Shown here: positions 42,596-50,436 of the stretch, piece after piece
Layout of the letters: each line of letters begins with the position of its first letter
Numbering within the stretch: position 1 is the first letter of the stretch
Source: Mycolicibacterium sp.
Lineage (GTDB): Bacteria > Actinomycetota > Actinomycetes > Mycobacteriales > Mycobacteriaceae
NCBI RefSeq assembly: GCF_016462545.1
Contig: NZ_JAEMTA010000001.1
Location: 444,668-508,667, forward strand
Direction of reading: 5' to 3'
Length of the DNA stretch: 64,000 nt
The notes under the pieces: model-generated
The model's database searches: none
What the model was told of the DNA's origin: nothing
The model's input: only the letters and a program-made list of their open reading frames with translations
Program-made: the position numbers and the translations under genes

Positions 42596-43407
42596 TGGAT
42601 CTGGGTTTGGCTGGTGCTGCCGTGTGCGTGCAAGGCGGCAGCAAGGGCATGGGCCGTGCGGCGGCGGAGTGCTTCGCCGCCGACGGCGCCCGCGTCGCCA
42701 TCATGGCGCGCGGGCGGGAGGCCCTCGACGAGACGGTGACGCGCCTGCGCGAACTCGGCAGCCCGGACGCCGTGGGGATCGCCGTCGACGCCGCCGACGG
42801 CGCCAGCATCATCGACGGCTTCGCCGAGATCGGGGCGCGGTGGGGCGAGCTGAACTCGCTGGTGTGTGCCGTGGGCCCGGACGTCTCACAGCTGCCGTGG
42901 GATCAGGTGTCCGACGCACAGTTTCAGGATGCCTTCACGATCGGTGCGCTGAGCGCCGTCCGCTCGGCGCGGGCTGCACTACCGCTGCTACGGGCGGCGG
43001 GCTGGGCTCGGATCGTCAACCTGGCCGCCATGTCGTCACGCAGCCAGGGGTTCGGGCTGATCGAGTACACCGCGGCGAAGGCGGCGTTGGTATCCATCAC
43101 CAAGAACCTCTCGCTGGAACTGGCCGCCGACGGAATCCTGGCCAACACCGTGTCGCCCGGCACCTACGTATCCGACCAGATGGTGCGACACATCGAGACA
43201 CTGCCCGCGGATGCCGGGGTCAGCGCCGACGATCCGACTTCGGTGATGCGCTACATCTCCGAGTTCTTCGGAGTACGAGCCGATCTCGGCCGGGCGGGTA
43301 TTCCATCCGACATCGGGCCGGTGATCTGCTTCCTCGCCTCGGCGCGCAATACCTACACCACGGGGGCCAACGTCAACGTCGATGGCGGATCCAACTTCTT
43401 CGCCTAG
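42595..43407 (+). CDS. SDR family oxidoreductase
   Basis: The ATG at 42595 overlaps the preceding stop (TGATG); the product has 270 residues. The dinucleotide motif is QGGSKGMGRAAAE (Gln replacing the usual Thr), the NAG motif is changed to VCAVGPDVSQL, while the catalytic region NLAAMSSRSQ and EYTAAKAAL is intact and the end SARNTYTTGANVNVDGG is standard. The changed NAG segment suggests an altered cofactor site. It is the last gene of the 36917 operon and converges with the thioesterase gene, seven bases away. Confidence 0.85.
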   Translation: MDLGLAGAAVCVQGGSKGMGRAAAECFAADGARVAIMARGREALDETVTRLRELGSPDAVGIAVDAADGASIIDGFAEIGARWGELNSLVCAVGPDVSQLPWDQVSDAQFQDAFTIGALSAVRSARAALPLLRAAGWARIVNLAAMSSRSQGFGLIEYTAAKAALVSITKNLSLELAADGILANTVSPGTYVSDQMVRHIETLPADAGVSADDPTSVMRYISEFFGVRADLGRAGIPSDIGPVICFLASARNTYTTGANVNVDGGSNFFA

Positions 43408-43414
43408 ATCCGGG

Positions 43415-44062
43415 TCATGGTTGGTCGGGCCGCAGCGCGATGAACAGTCCCTCGGCTTCGGCGCACAGGGTGTCGCCGTCGGTGAGTTCGGCCCGGAGAA
43501 CTCTCTTGCGGCCCTTCTCGCTGACGAACCAGCCTCGCACCTCGAGTTCTGTGTCGATGGGCGTGATCGAGCGGTAATCGGTGTGCAGGTAGGCCGTTCG
43601 CGACGGTTCGCGATCCGCGGAGTTCGCGAGTTGGCCCAGAACCTCGTCGAATAGCAGTGGGATGGCACCACCGTGCGCGGCGCCCCCACCGCCGAGGAAG
43701 TACCGACCGAATCGAACGGTGCCGTGCACGCTGTCGCGATTGCCCGCGGTTGCGGCGAAACTGGGCGCCATGGTCTGCCCGTGGCCGGGTACGTCCATGT
43801 GACGTGCCCAGAGTTGGTGGCGCTCCGAGACGGCCAGTGGGGCCAGCCGAGTCGTCCACGCCTCGAGGTCTCTTGCCAGGTCCACCGTCGTCGCGGAATC
43901 CGGCGCGGCGGCGGCGATTCCGTCGAGGAAGGTCCGCAGCGCGGCGATCATGCCGCTGTACTCGGTGCCTCCGTCTGAGTTGTTCAGATTCGGTCCGTGC
44001 CAGGCCCGTACCGGTGGGAATCCACCCCGCGGTAGTGAATCGTCGCTCACGGAGCAGCCCAT
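43415..44062 (-). CDS. PaaI-type hotdog thioesterase
   Basis: The 215-residue product has an N-terminal extension of about 95 residues before the hotdog domain. The 4HBT/PaaI signature is GGAAHGGAIPLLFDEVLGQLAN near 128-149, with later strands AYLHTDYRSITPI, ELEVRGWFVSE and KRVLRAELTDGDTLCAEAEGLF. It would hydrolyse acyl-CoA or aryl-CoA thioesters, releasing CoA. It is divergent from the tandem CaiB gene, across a region with TTGACATTAA. Confidence 0.85.
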   Translation of the reverse strand: MGCSVSDDSLPRGGFPPVRAWHGPNLNNSDGGTEYSGMIAALRTFLDGIAAAAPDSATTVDLARDLEAWTTRLAPLAVSERHQLWARHMDVPGHGQTMAPSFAATAGNRDSVHGTVRFGRYFLGGGGAAHGGAIPLLFDEVLGQLANSADREPSRTAYLHTDYRSITPIDTELEVRGWFVSEKGRKRVLRAELTDGDTLCAEAEGLFIALRPDQP

Positions 44063-44176
44063 ATGATCATGGACGAAGACTAATGCATTGACATTAAACT
44101 AGGGCGCTGCAATGCTGACGTGGTCTGAGTCACAGCACGTCAGTCGAGCTCTGCGGGACACGCGAGAGGGAGCAAT
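44063..44176. promoter_or_regulatory. Divergent promoter between thioesterase and tandem CaiB genes
   Basis: TTGACA at 44088-44093 could be a rightward -35 box, and TGACATTAA (44089-44097) repeats the half-site of the 36887 palindrome. ACTAGGG at 44098-44104 resembles the ACTAGGT half-site of 11705. GAGAGGGAG precedes the rightward start. Confidence 0.4.
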
Positions 44177-46627
44177 ATGCCGGAAGCGGGTGCGGTGTCG
44201 GACGGTCCACTCGCCGGTCTCTTGGTCGTCGATCTCTCGACGACCCTCCCGGGTGCACAAGCGACGCAGTTCCTCGCCGACTGCGGCGCCGAGGTGATCA
44301 TGGTCGAGCCACCCGATGGCAGTCCGCTGCGCGCACTCCCGAGCTGGCCGGCCCTGCTCAGGGGCAAGCGCAGCGTCACGCTCGACGTCCACGACGGCGC
44401 CGACCTGGAGCGGCTGAGGGCGCTGCTGCGCCGCGCCGATGTCATGGTCACCACGATGCGGCCCACTGCCGCCGAGCGCATCGGCCTCACCCCCGAGGTG
44501 CTCTCGGCGGCCTATCCGCGCCTCGTGGTGGCATCGATCACCGGTTGGGGTTCGACCGGACCGTTCCGTGACTACAAGGGCTGGGAGGCGTTGGTCATGG
44601 CCAAGACCGGCGTCATGCACGAGAAGCGCGGACTCGCGCGCCGACCCGGACCGGCCTACATCGCGTTCGCGTACGCATCGTGGGGAGCGGCGCACGCGGC
44701 CGTGCAAGGAATCCTGGCTGCCGTCCTCGAACGAGACGCCAGCGGGCGTGGTCAGGTCGTCGAGACCAACCTCGTGACGGGCGTCGGGTCGATGGATCCG
44801 TACAACTGGTTCTACGAGATGGTGCTCGAGCGCTATCCCGGCGCCTTCGAACCGATGGATGCCGCGTATGACGATCTGGGTCGGCCGCAGGCGTACCTGA
44901 TCTACGCCCTCCTGGTGTGCCCGACGAAGGACGGCCACTGGCTGCAGTTCGCGCAGGTATCGCCGAAGTTGATCGCGGCCTGGCTCACGGAGCTGGATCT
45001 GCTTGGTGAGCTTGCCGATCCGAAGTGGCAGGGATTCCCGACGTTGCCGACGGCCGAACTCCGCGCCGAATGGTGGGACATGATGATCGCGCGGGTGGGA
45101 GCTCGCACCCTCGCCGAATGGCAACAGGCGATGGCGGAGAACCTGGACCTCAGCGGCGAGTTGTTCCGAACCCCCGAGGACTCCCTCGATCACCCACAGA
45201 CCCTGCACGAAGGCCGGTCGGTGATCGTCGTCGATCCTGACCTCGGACCGGTCCGGCAGCCGTCGACGCTCATTCACGCCGACGGCGCGCCGCTGACCGA
45301 GTTGCGTTCGGCCCCCCGACTCGGTGAGGCCGACTCACTGTTGTCGGTCGACGATCACCCGGCAGCCGCCGCCGGGGAACCCACGTCAGACGATCCGCCG
45401 CTGACCGGTGTGACGGTGCTCGAGTTCGGCAGCATGTTCGCCGGGCCGTACGGCGCCACGCTGCTGACCGATCTCGGCGCCCGGGTGATCAAGGTCGAGC
45501 CGCTGGAGGGCGACAACATCCGCAACCTCGTCGCCTTTCCCGAGGCGGGTGGTGCAAAGGTGTTGCAGGGCAAGGAGAGTGTCGCCATCGACTTCACCAG
45601 GCCCGAGGGGCTCGAATTGGTCTACGAACTCGCCAAGCGGAGCGACGTCGTCCTGCAATGCTTCCGCGGCAGGGCAGCCGAGCGGGCCGGCATCGACGAA
45701 GCGTCACTCAAGGCGGTGAACCCCGACCTGGCGTTCGTCACGACCTCGGGCTATGGCGTAGACGGACCGTTCGCGCATCGCGCCGCCTACGCGCCGTCAG
45801 TCGGCGCGGCATCCGGTCTGGCATTCGTCGACAGTCACGACTCGGGTTCTCCTCCAACGGATCTGGACGATCTCCATCGGCGAGCGGTTCAACTCCACGC
45901 GGGCGGTGCCGTTCCGGCGGTCCAGTCCGACGGCCTCGCCGCCCACGGCGTCGGCTCGGCCCTGATGGTGGCCCTGTATGCCCGGCGCCACGGTCGAGCG
46001 TTGGTGGGCGTGACCACCTCGATGCTGGGCACGGTGCAGCAAGCGATGATGCCCTACAACGCGAGCTACGCCTCGCGTCCTGCGACGAAGGCCGGCGACG
46101 ACGACTTCTTCGGCATGAACGCGCTCTACCGGATGTACCGGGCGGCCGACGGCTACGTGTTCCTCGCCGCCCCGCTGCCCCACGAATGGCCCGCGCTGGT
46201 GAAGGCCACCTCGCCCTACGTCGACCTGCAGGCGGACGAGCGCTTCGCCGACGCCGACTCCCGTGCGCAGCACGATGATGCCTTGATCGCCGCCCTCACA
46301 CCGGTATTCGCCACCAAGACCAAGCTGGAGTGGGAGCACGAACTGACCGCCCAGGACGTGGGTTGCGTCGAGGTGGTCGAAGCCAACTCGGAGCTGGTGT
46401 TGCAGACCGACCCGTATTACGAGGCGGGCTACGCCGTCGACGCGGTCAGTCCGATCTTCGAGGAGCACCGCCGACTCGCGCCGCTGTGCCGCTTTTCCCG
46501 ATCGCGGACGAAGGCGGACGCGGGCTGCACGGTCGGCCAGCACACCGATGCGGTGCTGCGCGAGATCGGGCTGGACGAGGCTAAGATCGCCGACCTGCGG
46601 GCCAAGGAGATCGTCGGCGGCAGCTAG
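44177..46627 (+). CDS. Tandem CaiB/BaiF CoA-transferase-like protein
   Basis: At 816 residues this carries two complete CaiB domains. The first begins LLVVDLSTTLPGAQATQFLADCGAEVIMVEPP near 14, and the second GVTVLEFGSMFAGPYGATLLTDLGARVIKVEPLEGD near 411. Domain 1 reads GQVVETNLVTGVG and domain 2 GVTTSMLGTVQQ where family members have VSMxD, so neither keeps the aspartate that forms the CoA intermediate. It resembles the tandem protein at 53738 throughout (KDGHWLQFAQVSP in both). Its 3' end overlaps the convergent TetR stop by four bases (CTAG). Confidence 0.88.
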   Translation: MPEAGAVSDGPLAGLLVVDLSTTLPGAQATQFLADCGAEVIMVEPPDGSPLRALPSWPALLRGKRSVTLDVHDGADLERLRALLRRADVMVTTMRPTAAERIGLTPEVLSAAYPRLVVASITGWGSTGPFRDYKGWEALVMAKTGVMHEKRGLARRPGPAYIAFAYASWGAAHAAVQGILAAVLERDASGRGQVVETNLVTGVGSMDPYNWFYEMVLERYPGAFEPMDAAYDDLGRPQAYLIYALLVCPTKDGHWLQFAQVSPKLIAAWLTELDLLGELADPKWQGFPTLPTAELRAEWWDMMIARVGARTLAEWQQAMAENLDLSGELFRTPEDSLDHPQTLHEGRSVIVVDPDLGPVRQPSTLIHADGAPLTELRSAPRLGEADSLLSVDDHPAAAAGEPTSDDPPLTGVTVLEFGSMFAGPYGATLLTDLGARVIKVEPLEGDNIRNLVAFPEAGGAKVLQGKESVAIDFTRPEGLELVYELAKRSDVVLQCFRGRAAERAGIDEASLKAVNPDLAFVTTSGYGVDGPFAHRAAYAPSVGAASGLAFVDSHDSGSPPTDLDDLHRRAVQLHAGGAVPAVQSDGLAAHGVGSALMVALYARRHGRALVGVTTSMLGTVQQAMMPYNASYASRPATKAGDDDFFGMNALYRMYRAADGYVFLAAPLPHEWPALVKATSPYVDLQADERFADADSRAQHDDALIAALTPVFATKTKLEWEHELTAQDVGCVEVVEANSELVLQTDPYYEAGYAVDAVSPIFEEHRRLAPLCRFSRSRTKADAGCTVGQHTDAVLREIGLDEAKIADLRAKEIVGGS

Positions 46628-47307
46628 TCGTCCAATTCGGTTATCAGCGCCCGGGTTTCGTAGGAGACCGGTGCGGTCAACATCCCGACCCACGTGTCGA
46701 CGTAGTTGTGCAATTGGGCTTCGCCGAGTCCGTGCCCGGAGCGGGCCGCGGCTGCCAACACGCTGATCAGGCTGATGTAGAGCTGAAACGTGCGGCCCCG
46801 TCGAATCCGCTCGGGCAGGTCCTGCAGGGCGGCGTCGACCAGTTCCTCGAGCTTCTCCTGCGTCCAGTCGTCGTCGAGGTGGTCGGGCCAGTAGTCGCTG
46901 CGCGCCCGCGGATCCTCGCTGAGCCGCGCCAGGAACGGCGCGAACATCTCACCGGCCGCGATGCTGTTGGCAAGCGGACGCACCAGCAGCCAGACCACGG
47001 AGCGGGGGTCGGCCTCCTTGCCCTGCTCGCGCATTTGCTCGAGCATTTCCCGACGATCGGTTCCGAGAGAGCTCTGTCGGTACGAGATCAGCGCGCGGAT
47101 CAGCCCGTCGCGAGAACCGAAGTGGTATCGAATGACCGACGTGTTCGACTGACCGGCGGCCTGTTGAATCTCCCGCAGCGTCACGGCCTCGATGCCGCGG
47201 GTGGCGAACAGTCGCTCGGCGACCTCCATCAGCATCACCCGGGTCGATTCCCCCGAGGCATTGCGTCGTCGAGAGCCGACCGACGATCCGGTCTCGAGTT
47301 CCGTCAT
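46624..47307 (-). CDS. TetR-family transcriptional regulator
   Basis: The start at ATG 47307 follows GGAAGGGG, giving 227 residues. The helix-turn-helix runs from TRVMLMEVAERLFATRG to EIQQAAGQSNTSVIRYHFGSRDGLIRAL. The long C-terminal helical domain includes DPRARSDYW and FQLYISLISVLAAAARSG, as in the larger acyl-CoA/steroid-responsive TetR proteins. It is divergent from aldolase cassette A; a 16-bp near-perfect palindrome at 47350-47365 in the shared region is the likely operator. Confidence 0.87.
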   Translation of the reverse strand: MTELETGSSVGSRRRNASGESTRVMLMEVAERLFATRGIEAVTLREIQQAAGQSNTSVIRYHFGSRDGLIRALISYRQSSLGTDRREMLEQMREQGKEADPRSVVWLLVRPLANSIAAGEMFAPFLARLSEDPRARSDYWPDHLDDDWTQEKLEELVDAALQDLPERIRRGRTFQLYISLISVLAAAARSGHGLGEAQLHNYVDTWVGMLTAPVSYETRALITELDD

Positions 47308-47349
47308 CGCGCCCCTTCCATCGCCGACCATTGTCACTCAAAGCAATAA

Positions 47350-47365
47350 TAATGCGATCTCATTA
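47350..47365. promoter_or_regulatory. 16-bp near-perfect palindrome, likely TetR operator
   Basis: TAATGCGATCTCATTA is symmetric at 14 of 16 positions. It lies 43 bases upstream of the TetR start (-) and 67 bases upstream of the cassette A amidohydrolase (+), in a locally AT-rich stretch. Confidence 0.6.
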
Positions 47366-47431
47366 GAAAATGTGGACTTCGACGATCCGGACTGGCATCA
47401 TCGACTCATCAACCCGGACCCTGGAGGACTG

Positions 47432-48571
47432 ATGAGCATGATCTGGACCAACTCGGGGGACTCCCACTTCCTCGAGCCGGAGGACCTATGGCAGTCCCGG
47501 CTGCCGAGGGCGCTGGCCGAGCTGACTCCGCGCGCGGAGAAGGATCCCGACGGGGAGTACGAGACGGTTTCGGTGGATGGGCAGATCTTTCGCCGCAAGT
47601 TGCCATCCTCGGCATTGGTGGCCTTCGCCGAGCTGAGTTCCAAGCCGCAGGGGATTCGCGATGCGAAGGCCCGGCTCGGAGACCTCGACAAGGAAGGGGT
47701 CTGGGGTGAGGTCATCTTCCCGTCGCTGGGCATGTGGGGCTCGACCTTCCGGACTCCGGAACTACTCAAGGCGTGCATGCGGGCCAGCAATGAGTGGGCG
47801 CTGGAGGAGATCGTCGCGGTGTCGCCGCGCTACGTGGTGACCGCGCAGGTCTCGACGTTGGTCGTCGAGGATGCCGTCGAGGAGTTGCAGTGGGCGGCGG
47901 GGCAGGGTTTCAAGGCCGTCTTCCTGCCGACCACCCCGCACCCGAGCGCACCGGACTGGCACCGCAAGGAATGGGAACCGTTCTGGGCGGCCGCCGAGGA
48001 GGCCGGCATGGTGATCGCCTTCCACATCGGCACCGACCCGGTCGACGTGACGGCGGGCAACAGTGTGACCGGTGGCGCAGGTCAGATCTATCGCGGACCG
48101 GGTGGCGCGATCATGAACTACGCGGAGACGACGTTCTCCGGGCAGCGTGCGGCGATGAAGATGGTGGCCTCCGGTGCGCTGGACCGCCACCCCAAGCTGA
48201 GAGTGCTGATCTCCGAGGGCGGTGCGACGTGGGTGCCGTTCCTGGGTGACCGGCTGTTGGAGGGGTATCGCCAGCACCACATGGCGGTGCGGCCGAAGCT
48301 CGAACGCAACCCGAAGGAGATCCTGTTCAGTCAGGTCTACGCATCGTTCCAACACGATGAGACCGCAGTCGCCGCCTACGAGCACATGGGCTACCGCAAC
48401 GTGATGTTCGGCAGCGACTACCCGCACATGGAGGGCACGTTCGGCCACACGCAGGACACCCTCAAGGGGCTCTTCGATGGCGTCAGCGACGAGACCCGGC
48501 TGCGCATCACGCAGGGGACCTTCTATGAACTCTTCCCCGACGTTCCGCCCGTCCCGGTCGAGAGCTTCTGA
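47432..48571 (+). CDS. Amidohydrolase-2 family protein, cassette A
   Basis: The ATG at 47432 has TGGAGGA upstream and gives 379 residues. NSGDSHFLEPEDLW (metal ligands Asp/His) is at the N terminus, VIFPSLGMWGSTFRTPEL near 97, AFHIGTDPVDV near 190, VLISEGGATWVPF near 258 and NVMFGSDYPHMEGTFGHT near 325, where aspartate and histidine complete a probable metal site. It is the same length as the cassette B protein at 56458 and similar over its whole length. The reaction is unknown. Its link with aldolase and DUF35 suggests action on an acyl-CoA ring or side-chain intermediate. Confidence 0.85.
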   Translation: MSMIWTNSGDSHFLEPEDLWQSRLPRALAELTPRAEKDPDGEYETVSVDGQIFRRKLPSSALVAFAELSSKPQGIRDAKARLGDLDKEGVWGEVIFPSLGMWGSTFRTPELLKACMRASNEWALEEIVAVSPRYVVTAQVSTLVVEDAVEELQWAAGQGFKAVFLPTTPHPSAPDWHRKEWEPFWAAAEEAGMVIAFHIGTDPVDVTAGNSVTGGAGQIYRGPGGAIMNYAETTFSGQRAAMKMVASGALDRHPKLRVLISEGGATWVPFLGDRLLEGYRQHHMAVRPKLERNPKEILFSQVYASFQHDETAVAAYEHMGYRNVMFGSDYPHMEGTFGHTQDTLKGLFDGVSDETRLRITQGTFYELFPDVPPVPVESF

Positions 48572-48575
48572 GCGC

Positions 48576-49775
48576 GTGGCCAATACAGCGGGTCTACGCG
48601 ATGTCGCCATCGTCGGCATCGGTGCTACTCCCTACTACAAGCGCGGCGGATCCCTACCGCAGTCGATCACCGAGTTGGCCGGCGATGCCATCATCGCGGC
48701 CTGCGAGGATGCCGGCCTTTCGGTCACCGAGATCGACGGCTTCGCCTTCTACTCGGGCGCCAGCGCCGGTTACACCGAAAAGATGGACACCGCCGACTTC
48801 ATGGAAACCCTGGGGATTCCCGAGGTTCGGTTCACGGCTGCCCTGACGTCGGGTGGTGGTGGCTCGGCGGGCGCAATCGGCTTGGCCCGGGCGGCGATCG
48901 TCGCGGGGGATGCGTCGGTGGTGGTGACCGTGATGGCGCTCCAGCAATCCAAACAGCGCCTGGGTTCGGTGTTCTCGGCGATGGACCCCGACCCGATCAA
49001 CTCGTTCCTGCAGCCCTCTGGCCTGGCTGGGCCGGGGCAGCTGATGTCCGTGCTGGCCCGGCGGCACATGCACCTCTATGGCACTCGTCGCGAGGCTTTC
49101 GCCGAGATTGCGCTCTCGACGCGGAAGAACGCGCTGAATCGACCGAAGGCCATGCACCGCACGCCGCTGACGCTGGAGGACTACTTCAATGCCAGGATGA
49201 TCGCAGAACCGTTGTGTCTCTATGACTTCTGTCAGGAGACCGACGGTGCGGTGGCGGTGATCACCACCAGCGCCGAGCGTGCCAAGGACCTCAAGCAGCC
49301 GCCGGTTCCGGTGGTCGCCGCCGCGCACGGTGGGGTCAAGGACTGGGGTAGGGCGTTCGCGTGGATGGGCATGCCCGACGAGTTCTTCGCCTCCTCGGGC
49401 AACGAACCGATTGCCAAACGGCTCTACGAGCAGGCCGGGATCGGGTCGGGCGACATCGACGTGGCGCTGCTCTATGACCACTTCTCGCCGATGGTGTTGA
49501 TGCAGTTGGAGGACTACGGGTTCTGCGACAAGGGCGAAGGCGGGGCGTTCGTCGAGAGCGGAGCCATCCGCTTCGATGGCGGTTCGATCCCGGTCAACAC
49601 CCACGGCGGTCAACTGTCGGAGGCCTACGTCATCGGCATGACCCACATCATGGAAGGAGTCGAGCAGATGCGCGGCACCGCCATCAATCAGGTCCCCAAC
49701 GCCGAGCTCGCTCTCGTCACCGGAGGGCCGGCGAGTCTGCCGGTGAGCGGGCTGATCTTGGGACGGGCCGCGTGA
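48576..49775 (+). CDS. Ltp2-like thiolase-fold aldolase, cassette A
   Basis: The GTG at 48576 is four bases after the amidohydrolase stop; the product has 399 residues. DVAIVGIGATPYYKRGGSLP begins the fold. The cysteine position reads LTSGGGGSAGAIG, so no thiolase nucleophile is present. LLYDHFSPMVLMQLEDYGFC near 310 and NTHGGQLSEAYVIGMTHI near 352-370 keep two tyrosines about 51 residues apart, as in the other DUF35-paired copies. By eye it is roughly three-quarters identical to the protein at 57860. It overlaps its DUF35 partner gene by four bases, so a retro-aldolase complex is likely. Confidence 0.88.
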   Translation: MANTAGLRDVAIVGIGATPYYKRGGSLPQSITELAGDAIIAACEDAGLSVTEIDGFAFYSGASAGYTEKMDTADFMETLGIPEVRFTAALTSGGGGSAGAIGLARAAIVAGDASVVVTVMALQQSKQRLGSVFSAMDPDPINSFLQPSGLAGPGQLMSVLARRHMHLYGTRREAFAEIALSTRKNALNRPKAMHRTPLTLEDYFNARMIAEPLCLYDFCQETDGAVAVITTSAERAKDLKQPPVPVVAAAHGGVKDWGRAFAWMGMPDEFFASSGNEPIAKRLYEQAGIGSGDIDVALLYDHFSPMVLMQLEDYGFCDKGEGGAFVESGAIRFDGGSIPVNTHGGQLSEAYVIGMTHIMEGVEQMRGTAINQVPNAELALVTGGPASLPVSGLILGRAA

Positions 49776-50209
49776 GCACCTCAGCGGTCACCCTGGCAAC
49801 CGTCATCCCCGGCGAGCACGTCCGGATCGCGGTCAACAAGGACACCGAGCCGTTCTGGGTCGCTGCGAAGGAACGTCGGCTGGTGGCGCCGCAGTGCGCC
49901 GAGTGCATGACCTTCCGACTGCCGCCGACGCCGTTCTGTCCCAATTGCCGCTCCAAACAGGTGAATTGGATCGAGCTCAGCGGAAGTGCGACCGTCTACA
50001 GCTTCGCGGTCGTGCACGGCTTTCCGGGCATGCCGGACCTCGTCCTGGTCTCGGCGGTGCTGGACCTGCCCGACGCGCCGGGAGCGCGGCTGGTCTCCAA
50101 CGTCGTCGACGTCGATCCAGCGGATGTCACGATCGGGATGTCCGTGCGCGTGGACTTCTCACCGATTACCGACGGATGGCTGCTGCCGGTCTTCCGGGTC
50201 GAGGAGTAA
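49772..50209 (+). CDS. DUF35 zinc-ribbon/OB-fold aldolase partner, cassette A
   Basis: The 145-residue product (GTG start, GTGA overlap with the aldolase) has the zinc ribbon QCAECMTFRLPPTPFCPNC near 41-60 followed by an OB-fold (SGSATVYSFAVVHGFPG, then VDVDPADVTIGMSVRVDF). It is the expected binding partner of the thiolase-fold protein upstream, positioning the CoA ester. It closely matches the DUF35 at 59044. It is followed after seven bases by the mini-protein gene. Confidence 0.9.
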   Translation: MSTSAVTLATVIPGEHVRIAVNKDTEPFWVAAKERRLVAPQCAECMTFRLPPTPFCPNCRSKQVNWIELSGSATVYSFAVVHGFPGMPDLVLVSAVLDLPDAPGARLVSNVVDVDPADVTIGMSVRVDFSPITDGWLLPVFRVEE

Positions 50210-50216
50210 TACGGAC

Positions 50217-50426
50217 ATGTCCGACGACAGTGCCCTGCACGAGAAGCCGCTGGAATTCCTCACCAGCATCGCCAACAGCGGCGGATCCTGCGATGGTCAG
50301 TCGATCCTCCCCGTCAACGGGCATTACCGCTGCTCGTGCACGTGCGGCGAATGGGACGTTGAGGTCGACGATGCGCAGGATGGCCTGCGGCAGGCTCGGA
50401 TTCACACTGGAAGTGCGGCGGACTAG
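50217..50426 (+). CDS. Cys-containing mini-protein, cassette A (unrecognised family)
   Basis: The 69-residue protein starts at ATG 50217. It shares with the 67-residue protein at 57612 the ordered pattern PLEF, ANSG, QS, Pro, Gly-x-Tyr, Cys-x-Cys, Glu-Trp, Gly-Leu, Ala-Arg and a final His-Thr-Gly. It has four cysteines (one after ANSG, three in CSCTC). The Cys-x-Cys plus the terminal histidine could bind a metal. The gene follows DUF35 directly and ends 11 bases before the convergent FadE gene. No known family is recognised. Recurrence in both cassettes argues that it is a real component of the aldolase system. Confidence 0.75.
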   Translation: MSDDSALHEKPLEFLTSIANSGGSCDGQSILPVNGHYRCSCTCGEWDVEVDDAQDGLRQARIHTGSAAD

Positions 50427-50436
50427 GCCACGCCGT

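Noticed and set aside
46624..46627. Four-base convergent overlap of the tandem CaiB and TetR stop codons (CTAG) as a regulatory device
   Set aside because: Shared CTAG stops are common between convergent genes in compact genomes and need no special explanation.
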